Of a stretch of 64,000 nucleotides of DNA, positions 14,301 through 26,300 are shown piece by piece (position 1 is the stretch's first letter; the number at the start of each line of letters is the position of its first letter). Where the stretch lies: contig JAQNBH010000015.1 in assembly GCA_028752905.1 (NCBI GenBank), forward strand, positions 10,115,622-10,179,621. The letters run 5' to 3'. Source of the stretch: Cladorhizidae sp. MBARI D1340-BT2. Lineage: Eukaryota > Porifera > Demospongiae > Poecilosclerida > Cladorhizidae. A program made the translations under genes and the position numbers. A model generated the notes under the pieces. The model was given only the letters and a program-made list of their open reading frames with translations. It did not search any database and was not told the DNA's origin.

Positions 14301-17300
14301 AGAGAGAGGGGAGAGAGGGGAGAGAGGGGAGAGAGGGGGAGAGAGGGGAGAGAGGGGAGAGAGAGGGGAGAGAGAGGGGAGAGAGGTGGAGAGAGGGAGG
14401 AGAGAGGGAGGAGAGAGAGAGGAGAGAGGGAGAGGGAGGGAGAGGGGGAGGAGAGAGGGAGAGGTAGAGAGGAGTTGGACAAGCTAATCCAAGTTGGGCG
14501 TATACTAATTAAATCTCGTTATCACTTGGGGTTCATATTGCTGCTACTATCATTGCTGAGCATGCAGGAAGTATCTCATGCCCACCTCGTCCAGGATGAC
14601 GTGCGTGTACTCGTTCATATTCCGCTGGTTGATCAGCTTCTCCAGCAGCACTCCTGTGGTCACAAACAACATGCGCGTCGACTCGGACATTTTCTTGTCC
14701 ATTCCGATCTGGTAGCCGACCAGCGACCCGAGCGGCCACCCCCTGCTCTCAGCCACGAATTTGGCGACACTCTTTGCAGCGATGCGTCGCGGCTGCGTGC
14801 AGATGATGTTGCAGTGCTTGTGGGTGGTTATGTGCTCCCGCAGCAGAAACTGGGGCACTTGCGTCGTCTTGCCACTCCCCGTCGAGCCCTCGATCACCGT
14901 CACCTGTTAGGTAAAGGGTGGAAGTAACCACAGAGCTACACACAAATGCTGTGGGCTGTTTATCAATCAACAACTCACAGATACACCACACAACTGCAGT
15001 GCATGAGATATTGCATTGTTCTGCTTGACTCCCTCTGTTGCTACCTCACCCACTAACTGTCGAGAGCTTCCACTAGCTGATTGATAGAGATGCATTAAAA
15101 AAAATTAATTTTGTCACGCGATGAGGAATTCATTTCATGTGCTCTTCCGGTGTGGTGCTGTGCTAGATAAAAACGCCATCTTACGGATGGAGGACAGAGC
15201 AGTCCTGATGACCTATAGCGCAAGGGAAAGAGCTACCTTGGTTACCTGATAACAAGTACTGTAGTCGTTACACGTTTCAGTGCTCGCTGGGAACCACACG
15301 TTTCAGTGCTCGCTGGGAACCACATGTTTCAGTGCTCGCTGGGGACCACAGGTCTCTACTCACACCTAATGATTGGCTAGTGATCGACTTCCTTGGCACG
15401 GAACGCTAATAGAACCGTGGATGGATGGGGAGCTATACGCTTTACCTGAGCCTTGCACGTCCCTGGACGGCAAGTGCCAAACATGGACAAAGGTATAGGC
15501 AAGCCACATATTGGCTGATTTAGAAAGAGGTAGCAATTGAAGGAGAGGGAGTAGGAGAAACTGAGGAGGTAGCAGTGGAAGGAGAGGGAGTAAGAGAAGC
15601 TGAGGAGGTAGCAGTGGAAGGAGAGGGAGTAAGAGAAGCTGAGGAGGGAGCAGTGGAAGGAGAGGGAGTAAGAGAAGCTGAGGAGGGAGCAGTGGAAGGA
15701 GAGGGAGTAAGAGAAGCTGAGGAGGTAGCAGTGGAAGGAGAGGGAGTAAGAGAAGCTGAGGAGGGAGCAGTGGAAGGAGAGGGAGTAAGAGAAGCTGAGG
15801 AGGGAGCAGTGGAAGGAGAGGGAGTAAGAGAAGCTGAGGAGGAAGCAGTGGAAGGAGAGGGAGTAAGAGAAGCTGAGGAGGGAGCAGTGGAAGGAGAGGG
15901 AGTAAGAGAAGCTGAGGAGGAAGCAGAGGGAGTAAGAGAAGCTGAGGAGGAAGCAGTGGAAGGAGAGGGAGTAGGAGAAACTGAGGAGGTAGCAGTGGAA
16001 GGAGAGGGAGTAAGAGAAGCTGAGGAGGGAGCAGTGGAAGGAGAGGGAGTAAGAGAAGCTGAGGAGGGAGCAGTGGAAGGAGAGGGAGTAAGAGAAGCTG
16101 AGGAGGTAGCAGTGGAAGGAGAGGGAGTAAGAGAAGCTGAGGAGGGAGCAGTGGAAGGAGAGGGAGTAAGAGAAGCTGAGGAGGGAGCAGTGGAAGGAGA
16201 GGGAGTAAGAGAAGCTGAGGAGGAAGCAGTGGAAGGAGAGGGAGTAAGAGAAGCTGGGGAGGGAGCAATGGAAGGAGAGGGAGTAAGAGAAGCTGAGGAG
16301 GGAGCAGTGGAAGGAGAGGGAGTAAGAGAAGCTGAGGAGGGAGCAGTGGAAGGAGAGGGAGTAAGAGAAGCTGAGGAGGGAGCAGTGGAAGGAGAGGGAG
16401 TAAGAGAAGCTGAGGAGGGAGCAGTGGAAGGAGAGGGAGTAAGAGAAGCTGAGGAGGGAGCAGTGGAAGGAGAGGGAGTAAGAGAAGCTGAGGAGGAAGC
16501 AGTGGAAGGAGAGGGAGTAAGAGAAGCTGAGGAGGGAGCAGTGGAAGGAGAGGGAGTAAGAGAAGCTGAGGAGGTAGCAGTGGAAGGAGAGGGAGTAAGA
16601 GAAGCTGAGGAGGGAGCAGTGGAAGGAGAGGGAGTAAGAGAAGCTGAGGAGGAAGCAGTGGAAGGAGAGGGAGTAAGAGAAGCTGAGGAGGAAGCAGTGG
16701 AAGGAGAGGGAGTAAGAGAAGCTGAGGAGGAAGCAGTGGAAGGAGAGGGAGTAAGAGAAGCTGAGGAGGAAGCAGTGGAAGGAGAGGGAGTAAGAGAAGC
16801 TGAGGAGGGAGCAGTGGAAGGAGAGGGAGTAAGAGAAGCTGAGGAGGGAGCAGTGGAAGGAGAGGGAGTAAGAGAAGCTGAGGAGGAAGCAGTGGAAGGA
16901 GAGGGAGTAAGAGAAGCTGAGGAGGGAGCAGTGGAAGGAGAGGGAGTAAGAGAAGCTGAGGAGGTAGCAGTGGAAGGAGAGGGAGTAAGAGAAGCTGAGC
17001 AGTGGAAGGAGAGGGAGTAAGAGAAGCTGAGGAGGTAGCAGTGGAAGGAGAGGGAGTAAGAGAAGCTGAGGAGGGAGCAGTGGAAGGAGAGGGAGTAAGA
17101 GAAGCTGAGGAGGGAGCAGTGGAAGGAGAGGGAGTAAGAGAAGCTGAGGAGGAAGCAGTGGAAGGAGAGGGAGTAAGAGAAGCTGAGGAGGAAGCAGTGG
17201 AAGGAGAGGGAGTAAGAGAAGCTGAGGAGGGAGCAGTGGAAGGAGAGGGAGTAAGAGAAGCTGAGGAGGAAGCAGTGGAAGGAGAGGGAGTAAGAGAAGC

Positions 17301-20300
17301 TGAGGAGGGAGCAGTGGAAGGAGAGGGAGTAAGAAAAGCTGAGGAGGGAGCAGTGGAAGGAGAGGGAGTAAGAGAAGCTGAGGAGGAAGCAGTGGAAGGA
17401 GAGGGAGTAAGAGAAGCTGAGGAGGTAGCAGTGGAAGGAGAGGGAGTAAGAGAAGCTGAGGAGGAAGCAGTGGAAGGAGAGGGAGTAAGAGAAGCTGAGG
17501 AGGTAGCAGTGGAAGGAGAGGGAGTAAGAGAAGCTGAGGAGGGAGCAGTGGAAGGAGAGGGAGTAAGAGAAGCTGAGGAGGTAGCAGTGGAAGGAGAGGG
17601 AGTAAGAGAAGCTGAGGAGGGAGCAGTGGAAGGAGAGGGAGTAAGAGAAGCTGAGCAGTGGAAGGAGAGGGTGTAAGAGAAGCTGAGGAGGGAGCATTGG
17701 AAGGAGAGGGAGTAAGAGAAGCTGAGGAGGGAGCAGTGGAAGGAGAGGGAGTAAGAGAAGCTGAGCAGTGGAAGGAGAGGGAGTAAGAGAAGCTGAGGAG
17801 GGAGCAGTGGAAGGAGAGGGAGTAAGAGAAGCTGAGGAGGGAGCAGTGGAAGGAGAGGGAGTAAGAGAAGCTGAGGAGGTAGCAGTGGAAGGAGAGGGAG
17901 TAAGAGAAGCTGAGCAGTGGAAGGAGAGGGAGTAAGAGAAGCTGAGGAGGGAGCAGTGGAAGGAGAGGGAGTAAGAGGAGCTGAGGAGGTAGCAATGGAA
18001 GGAGAGGGAGTAAGAGAAGCTGAGGAGGTAGCAGTGGAAGGAGAGGGAGTAAGAGAAGCTGAGGAGGGAGCAGTGGAAGGAGAGGGAGTAAGAGAAGCTG
18101 AGGAGGGAGCAGTGGAAGGAGAGGGAGTAAGAGAAGCTGAGGAGGGAGCAGTGGAAGGAGAGGGAGTAAGAGAAGCTGAGGAGGAAGCAGTGGAAGGAGA
18201 GGGAGTAAGAGAAGCTGAGGAGGGAGCAGTGGAAGGAGAGGGAGTAAGAGAAGCTGAGGAGGTAGCAGTGGAAGGAGAGGGAGTAAGAGAAGCTGAGGAG
18301 GAAGCAGTGGAAGGAGAGGGAGTAAGAGAAGCTGAGGAGGTAGCAGTGGAAGGAGAGGGTGTAAGAGAAGCTGAGGAGGGAGCAGTGGAAGGAGAGGGAG
18401 TAAGAGAAGCTGAGGAGGGAGCAGTGAAGGAGAGGGAGTAAGAGAAGCTGAGGAGGGAGCAGTGGAAGGAGAGGGAGTAAGAGAAGCTGAGGAGGGAGCA
18501 GTGGAAGGAGAGGGAGTAAGAGAAGCTGAGGAGGTAGCAGTGGAAGGAGAGGGAGTAAGAGAAGCTGAGGAGGGAGCAGTGGAAGGAGAGGGTGTAAGAG
18601 AAGCTGAGGAGGGAGCAGTGGAAGGAGAGGGAGTAAGAGAAGCTGAGGCGGGAGCAGTGGAAGGAGAGGGAGTAAGAGAAGCTGAGGAGGAAGCAGTGGA
18701 AGGAGAGGGAGTAAGAGAAGCTGAGGAGGGAGCAGTGGAAGGAGAGGGAGTAAGAGAAGCTGAGGAGGAAGCAGTGGAAGGAGAGGGAGTAAGAGAAGCT
18801 GAGGAGGGAGCAGTGGAAGGAGAGGGAGTAAGAGAAGCTGAGGAGGAAGCAGTGGAAGGAGAGGGAGTAAGAGAAGCTGAGGAGGTAGCAGTGGAAGGAG
18901 AGGGAGTAAGAGAAGCTGAGGAGGGAGCAGTGGAAGGAGGGGAGTAAGAGAAGCTGAGGAGGTAGCAGTGGAAGGAGAGGGAGTAAGAGAAGCTGAGGAG
19001 GGAGCAGTGGAAGGAGAGGGTGTAAGAGAAGCTGAGGAGGGAGCAGTGGAAGGAGAGGGAGTAAGAGAAGCTGAGGCGGGAGCAGTGGAAGGAGAGGGAG
19101 TAAGAGAAGCTGAGGAGGTAGCAGTGGAAGGAGAGGGAGTAAGAGAAGCTGAGGAGGGAGCAGTGGAAGGAGAGGGAGTAAGAGAAGCTGAGGAGGTAGC
19201 AGTGGAAGGAGAGGGAGTAAGAGAAGCTGAGGAGGGAGCAGTGGAAGGAGAGGGTGTAAGAGAAGCTGAGGAGGGAGCAGTGGAAGGAGAGGGAGTAAGA
19301 GAAGCTGAGGCGGGAGCAGTGGAAGGAGAGGGAGTAAGAGAAGCTGAGGAGGGAGCAGTGGAAGGAGAGGGAATAAGAGAAGCTGTGGAGGAAGCAGTGG
19401 AAGGAGAGGGAGTAAGAGAAGCTGAGGAGGAAGCAGTGGAAGGAGAGGGAGTAAGAGAAGCTGAGGAGGAAGCAGTGGAAGGAGAGGGAGTAAGAGAAGC
19501 TGAGGAGGTAGCAGTGGAAGGAGAGGGTGTAAGAGAAGCTGAGGAGGGAGCAGTGGAAGGAGAGGGAGTAAGAGAAGCTGAGGAGGAAGCAGTGGAAGGA
19601 GAGGGAGTAAGAGAAGCTGAGGAGGAAGCAGTGGAAGGAGAGGGAGTAAGAGAAGCTGAGGAGGAAGCAGTGGAAGGAGAGGGAGTAAGAGAAGCTGAGG
19701 AGGTAGCAGTGGAAGGAGAGGGAGTAAGAGAAGCTGAGGAGGGAGCAGTGGAAGGAGAGGGAGTAAGAGAAGCTGAGGAGGGAGCAGTGGAAGGAGAGGG
19801 AGTAAGAGAAGCTGAGGAGGGAGCAGTGGAAGGAGAGGGTGTAAGAGAGGCTGAGGAGGGAGCAGTGGAAGGAGAAGATGTAAGAGAAGCTGAGGAGGAA
19901 GTAGTGGAAGGAGAGGGAGTAAGAGAAGCTGAGGATGTAGCAGTGGAAGGAGAGGGAGTAAGAGAAGCTGAGCAGTGGAAGGAGAGGGAGTAAGAGAAGC
20001 TGAGGAGGTAGCAGTGGAAGGAGAGGGAGTTAGAGAAGCTGAGGAGGAAGCAGTGGAAGGAGAGGGAGTAAGAGAAGCTGAGGAGGGAGCAGTGGAAGGA
20101 GAGGGAGTTAGAGAAGCTGAGGAGGTAGCAGTGGAAGGAGAGGGAGTAAGAGAAGCTGAGGAGGAAGCAGTGGAAGGAGAGGGAGTAGAGAAGCTGAGGA
20201 GGGAGCAGTGGAAGGAGAGGGAGTAAGAGAAGCTGAGGAGGTAGCAGTGGAAGGAGAGGGAGTAAGAGAAGCTGAGGAGGGAGCAGTGGAAGGAGAGGGT

Positions 20301-23300
20301 GTAAGAGAAGCTGAGGAGGAAGCAGTGGAAGGAGAGGGAGTAAGAGAAGCTGAGGAGGGAGCAGTGGAAGGAGAGGGAGTAAGAGAAGCTGAGGATGTAG
20401 CAGTGGAAGGAGAGGGAGTAAGAGAAGCTGAGGAGGTAGCAATGGAAGGAGAGGGAGTAAGAGAAGCTGAGCAGTGGAAGGAGAGGGAGTAAGAGAAGCT
20501 GAGGAGGGAGCAGTGGAAGGAGAGGGAGTAAGAGAAGCTGAGGAGGGAGCAGTGGAAGGAGAGGGAGTAAGAGAAGCTGAGGAGGGAGCAGTGGAAGGAG
20601 AGGGAGTAAGAGAAGCTGAGGAGGGAGCAGTGGAAGGAGAGGGAGTAAGAGAAGCTGAGGAGGGAGCAGTGGAAGGAGAGGGAGTAAGAGAAGCTGAGGA
20701 GGAAGCAGTGGAAGGAGAGGGAGTAAGAGAAGCTGAGGATGTAGCAGTGTACATCTTTGAAGGTCTAGTGAAGGGTGGGAGCAAGCAGGCTACATCTTAA
20801 GACGAGAGCCGCGCACTTGGAATCTGAAAGAGCAGACATCTAAGCTTTCCAAAGTGTGGCTCCTTCCTGCTTGACTGGATGTGTGAAACCATGGTATCAG
20901 TTACGGAGATGGGTGGAGCTAAACAGACACTGAAGTACACTGGGGTAGATGGGGAAGGGTATCTCTGCACGTGTAGCAGAGACATCCCAGAGGAGATAAG
21001 CATACTCATTACCTAAAAAACCCAAAACCATCTTCATTACCAAACCCCCAAAACATGTGATATTTGTATGTCCACTCCTCCTAGAGATCTAGCCAATCTA
21101 ATAGTTTGAGTAGCACAATCTAAGAATTCATAGAATGGGCGAAAACTCTATAGATTGGCACTCCTCTATAGATTGAGCAATGACATGTATATAGGTTGTG
21201 TAAATCTTCTATATAATTATGTACATACACAATCTATAAATTTACAGGACAAGCATCTCCTGATAATTTTAAATGACATGATCACGAACTAGTAGGAGAG
21301 CTATAGCAATTATTACATAATTCTTGCACCAATACAGCCATCAATTGGTAAGGACCATCACTAGTGAATTGCCATGGAATCTGCAAGAGCAATACAATTC
21401 TACATCGACAGTGATGCACCATCAATATATTCATTATGGCTGAGCATGTGAACGGCAAGCATTTTCCCACTCTAGTAACATGCCATGGGAGGGATTCCAT
21501 GAAGACAGGGGTTGCCGACTGGGGTTAGGGGGGGGGTTGCCGTCGCAACGGTTACGAGCTTGCAATCGGGTGCAGCTGACTGTGCTTGTGTGTAAACCAC
21601 ATAGAGGGCAATAGCATCCGTTGTTTTGTCATCTGCTACGGTATTGGAATTGGAAAGGCAATTGTCCACAGCGGAAACACATAATCAATTTTCGTTCCAG
21701 ATTTGATAACATCATGGCCCAGCAGTTTGTTTGTCCAAAAATAGGAGTATGTAATCCGCTAATATTCGGAAACGGTTTCAGCAAAAGCATTTGTGCAGTG
21801 GTTACATGGTGGTGTGCTAACTATGTTCTCCTTCCCATATTTTCTCGTCTCCATTATACTGGAGTACTTCTGTCTGGTAGCTTGTTCAGTAAGAACGACA
21901 GGACAGGTTCCTGACCAGGCTTGTCGATCTTCTTGGGCAAGGTCTTGAGACTCATGATGGCTTCTATCTTTTCAGATCCTGGATTCTTTGGAGGCCGTCT
22001 AGATTTTATTGCTTGGAAGGATATCTAGGTCCACAAGAACATGGGCTCTTACGAGTGAGGTTGCTTATCACAAGCAGCACGACCATGTTAAATTAGTAGA
22101 GCATATGCCATCTTCCTTTCAGCAAGCATGTCACAGATTCTCGGAAATCTGTTACAACGCGAAATTCTTCTGTGGGCTGGAAAGCTTGGCTGCTTCACGT
22201 AGAGAATCAATCCTTCCATCCTTCAGTTGACAAACAGAGCTTCTGCTGAACAACTCCAAATCGCCTTCGCCATAGCATTTCTGAAGTACACCATGGTTAC
22301 ACCTGCATAGGCAGGGTCATTTAGGGGGGGGGGGGGGGGGGGGGGGCAGCCTTCCCCCCCCCCCCCCCCCCCCTGGAAATTGTATCATTAAAATTCTTGT
22401 TGATGTTGATAAGTGCTTGACCTTAATATCCAGATTCCTCCAGTTGCCCCCCCCCCCCCCCCCTTTTACAATTTTCTAAATGAAACCCTGATAGGTATAA
22501 AAACAGGATTTGGCTAGTGAAAAAGGAGGGGGAGGATCGAGGGGTTGTGGCCAAAAGAGCTACAGTAGGACGAGTAAAACACTTTTTAATCATTGCAATG
22601 CATAAAAAATACCTTAATCGACTAAGTGCTTAATCGATATAAGTGTATTTTATCAAGTCGCTGTACAATAATGCGAGGAAGTCGGTAGAGATCATCCGTG
22701 GGATCTTCGTGCCAACAGAATCACCCGCTGAACGTCAGTACTGTACTTCCTTTTTTCATTTAGCTTTGCAATACCTCATTTTCACATGCTCGGCATTCTG
22801 GCGACATCACTCATCCGCTTCCTGGCAAAGTTTCTTTGAAAGTGCTGCGTCCCACGCTGCCACAGTTCAGCGAGGAAGTCTGTCTGAGGTTAAGAATCTG
22901 ACGGCAGGTCCAGTTCACTTTCAGCTTCCTCACCTGGTGAAGGATGAGAATCTGACAGCAGGTCCAGCTTCCTCACCTGGTGAAGGATGAGAATCTGACA
23001 GCAGGTCCAGGTCACTTTCAGCTTCACCACCTGGTGAAGGATGAGAATCTGACAGCAGGTCCAGGTCACTTTCAGCTTCCTCACCTGGTGAAGGATGAGA
23101 ATCTGACAGCAGGTCCAGGTCACTTTCAGCTTCACCACCTGGTGAAGGATGAGAATCTGACAGCAGGTCCAGGTCACTTTCAGCTTCCTCACCTGGTGAA
23201 GGATGAGAATCTGACAGCAGGTCCAGGTCACTTTCAGCTTCCTCACCTGGTGAAGGATGAGAATCTGACAGCAGGTCCAGCTTCCTCACTTGGTGAAGGA

Positions 23301-26300
23301 TGAGAATCTGACAGCAGGTCCAGGTCACTTTCAGCTTCACCACCTGGTGAAGGATGAGAATCTGACAACATCTCCAGGTCACTTTCAGCTTCCTCACTTG
23401 GTGAAGGATGAGAATCTGACAGCAGGTTCAGGTCACTTTCAGCTTCACCACCTGGTGAAGGATGAGAATCTGACAGCAGGTTCAGGTCACTTTCAGCTTC
23501 ACCACCTGGTGAAGGATGAGAATCTGACAGCAGGTCCAGGTCACTTTCAGCTTCCTCACTTGGTGAAGGATGAGAATCTGACAGCAGGTTCAGGTCACTT
23601 TCAGCTTCACCACCTGGTGAGGGATGAGAATCTGACAGCAGGTCCAGGTCACTTTCAGCTTCACCACCTGGTGAAGGATGAGAATCTGACAGCAGGTCCA
23701 GGTCACTTTCAGCTTCACCACCTGGTGAAGGATGAGAATCTGACAGCAGGTCCAGGTCACTTTCAGCTTCCTCACCTGGTGAAGGATGAGAATCTGACAG
23801 CAGGTCCAGGTCACTTTCAGCTTCACCACCTGGTGAAGGATGAGAATCTGACAGCAGGTCCAGGTCACTTTCAGCTTCCTCACCTGGTGAAGGATGAGAA
23901 TCTGACAGCAGGTCCAGGTCACTTTCAGCTTCCTCACCTGGTGAAGGATGAGAATCTGACAGCAGGTCCAGCTTCCTCACTTGGTGAAGGATGAGAATCT
24001 GACAGCAGGTCCAGGTCACTTTCAGCTTCACCACCTGGTGAAGGATGAGAATCGGACAACATCTCCAGGTCACTTTCAGCTTCCTCACTTGGTGAAGGAT
24101 GAGAATCTGACAGCAGGTTCAGGTCACTTTCAGCTTCACCACCTGGTGAAGGATGAGAATCTGACAGCAGGTTCAGGTCACTTTCAGCTTCACCACCTGG
24201 TGAAGGATGAGAATCTGACAGCAGGTCCAGGTCACTTTCAGCTTCCTCACTTGGTGAAGGATGAGAATCTGACAGCAGGTTCAGGTCACTTTCAGCTTCA
24301 CCACCTGGTGAGGGATGAGAATCTGACAGCAGGTCCAGGTCACTTTCAGCTTCACCACTTGGTGAAGGATGAGAATCTGACAGCATGTCCAGGTCACTTT
24401 CAGCTTCACCACCTGGTGAAGGATGAGAATCTGACAGCAGGTCCAGGTCACTTTCAGCTTCCTCACCTGGTGAAGGATGAGAATCTGACAGCAGGTCCAG
24501 GTCACTTTCAGCTTCACCACCTGGTGAAGGATGAGAATCTGACAGCAGGTCCAGGTCACTTTCAGCTTCCTCACCTGGTGAAGGATGAGAATCTGACAGC
24601 AGGTCCAGGTCACTTTCAGCTTCCTCACCTGGTGAAGGATGAGAATCTGACAGCAGGTCCAGCTTCCTCACTTGGTGAAGGATGAGAATCTGACAGCAGG
24701 TCCAGGTCACTTTCAGCTTCACCACCTGGTGAAGGATGAGAATCTGACAACATCTCCAGGTCACTTTCAGCTTCCTCACTTGGTGAAGGATGAGAATCTG
24801 ACAGAAGGTTCAGGTCACTTTCAGCTTCACCACCTGGTGAAGGATGAGAATCTGACAGCAGGTTCAGGTCACTTTCAGCTTCACCACCTGGTGAAGGATG
24901 AGAATCTGACAGCAGGTCCAGGTCACTTTCAGCTTCCTCACTTGGTGAAGGATGAGAATCTGACAGCAGGTTCAGGTCACTTTCAGCTTCACCACCTGGT
25001 GAGGGATGAGAATCTGACAGCAGGTCCAGGTCACTTTCAGCTTCACCACCTGGTGAAGGATGAGAATCTGACAGCAGGTCCAGGTCACTTTCAGCTTCAC
25101 CACCTGGTGAAGGATGAGAATCTGACAGCAGGTCCAGGTCACTTTCAGCTTCACCACCTGGTGAAGGATGAGAATCTGACAGCAGGTCCAGGTCACTTTC
25201 AGCTTCCTCACCTGGTGAAGGATGAGAATCTGACAGCAGGTCCAGGTCACTTTCAGCTTCACCACCTGGTGAAGGATGAGAATCTGACAGCAGGTCCAGG
25301 TCACTTTCAGCTTCACCACCTGGTGAAGGATGAGAATCTGACAGCAGGTCCAGGTCACTTTCAGCTTCACCACCTGGTGAAGGATGAGAATTTGACAGCA
25401 GGTCCAGGTCACTTTCAGCTTCCTCACCTGGTGAAGGATGAGAATCTGACAGCAGGTCCAGGTCACTTTCAGCTTCCTCACCTGGTGAAGGATGAGAATC
25501 TGACAGCAGGTCCAGGTCACTTTCAGCTTCACCACCTGGTGAAGGATGAGAATCTGACAGCAGGTCCAGGTCACTTTCAGCTTCCTCACCTGGTGAAAGA
25601 TGAGAATCTGACAGCAGGTCCAGGTCACTTTCAGCTTCACCACCTGGTGAAGGATGAGAATCTGACAGCAGGTCCAGGTCACTTTCAGCTTCACCACCTG
25701 GTGAAGGATGAGAATCTGACAGCAGGTCCAGGTCACTTTCAGCTTCCTCACCTGGTGAAGGATGAGAATCTGACAGCAGGTCCAGGTCACTTTCAGCTTC
25801 ACCACCTGGTGAAGGATGAGAATCTGACGGCAGGTCCAGGTCACTTTCAGCTTCCTCACTTGGTGAAGGATGAGAATCTGACAGCAGGTTCAGGTCACTT
25901 TCAGCTTCACCACCTGGTGAGGGATGAGAATCTGACAGCAGGTTCAGGTCACTTTCAGCTTCCTCACCTGGTGAAGGATGAGAATCTGACAGCAGGTCCA
26001 GGTCACTTTCAGCTTCACCACCTGGTGAAGGATGAGAATCTGACAGCAGGTTCAGGGCTTCACCACCTGGTGAAGGATGAGAATCTGCAGGTTCAGGTCA
26101 CTTTCAGCTTCCTCACCTGGTGAAGGATGAGAATCTGACAGCAGGTCCAGGTCACTTTCAGCTTCCTCACCTGGTGAAGGATGAGAATCTGACAGCAGGT
26201 CCAGGTCACTTTCAGCTTCCTCACCTGGTGAGGGATGAGAATCTGATTGTACGTCAAAAGTCTTGCTGCAGCACAGGATAAAAATCTGAGCTGTAATGCA

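Noticed and set aside
13763..14482. Ser/Leu/Pro-rich protein extending exon 3
   Set aside because: Read-through of the intronic GAGAGGG tract; the acceptor TTCTTCAG at 13888 precedes the real exon.
15440..15530. Exon directly upstream of motif I ending at CAG/GTAAAG
   Set aside because: The translation does not resemble the pre-motif-I helix, whereas exon 1 at 33386 fits residue for residue.
15520..20784. 1754-codon minus-strand open frame and the overlapping 872- and 481-codon frames as repetitive proteins
   Set aside because: The 39-base unit is divisible by three, so several frames on both strands stay open together. Frames are broken only by 32-base units. There is no unique flanking coding sequence, and the region lies in an intron of the TDRD9-like gene.
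20801..21009. Upstream TDRD9-like exon containing FPIYPSV
   Set aside because: Resembles the LPI motif only superficially; exon 1 at 33386-33835 gives the exact LPI...SSNK segment and the correct phase.
22890..26123. Acidic SDSHPSPGEEAESDLDLL or DENLTAGPGHFQL repeat proteins
   Set aside because: 54-base array with both strands open, inside an intron; the flanks do not continue as protein-like sequence.
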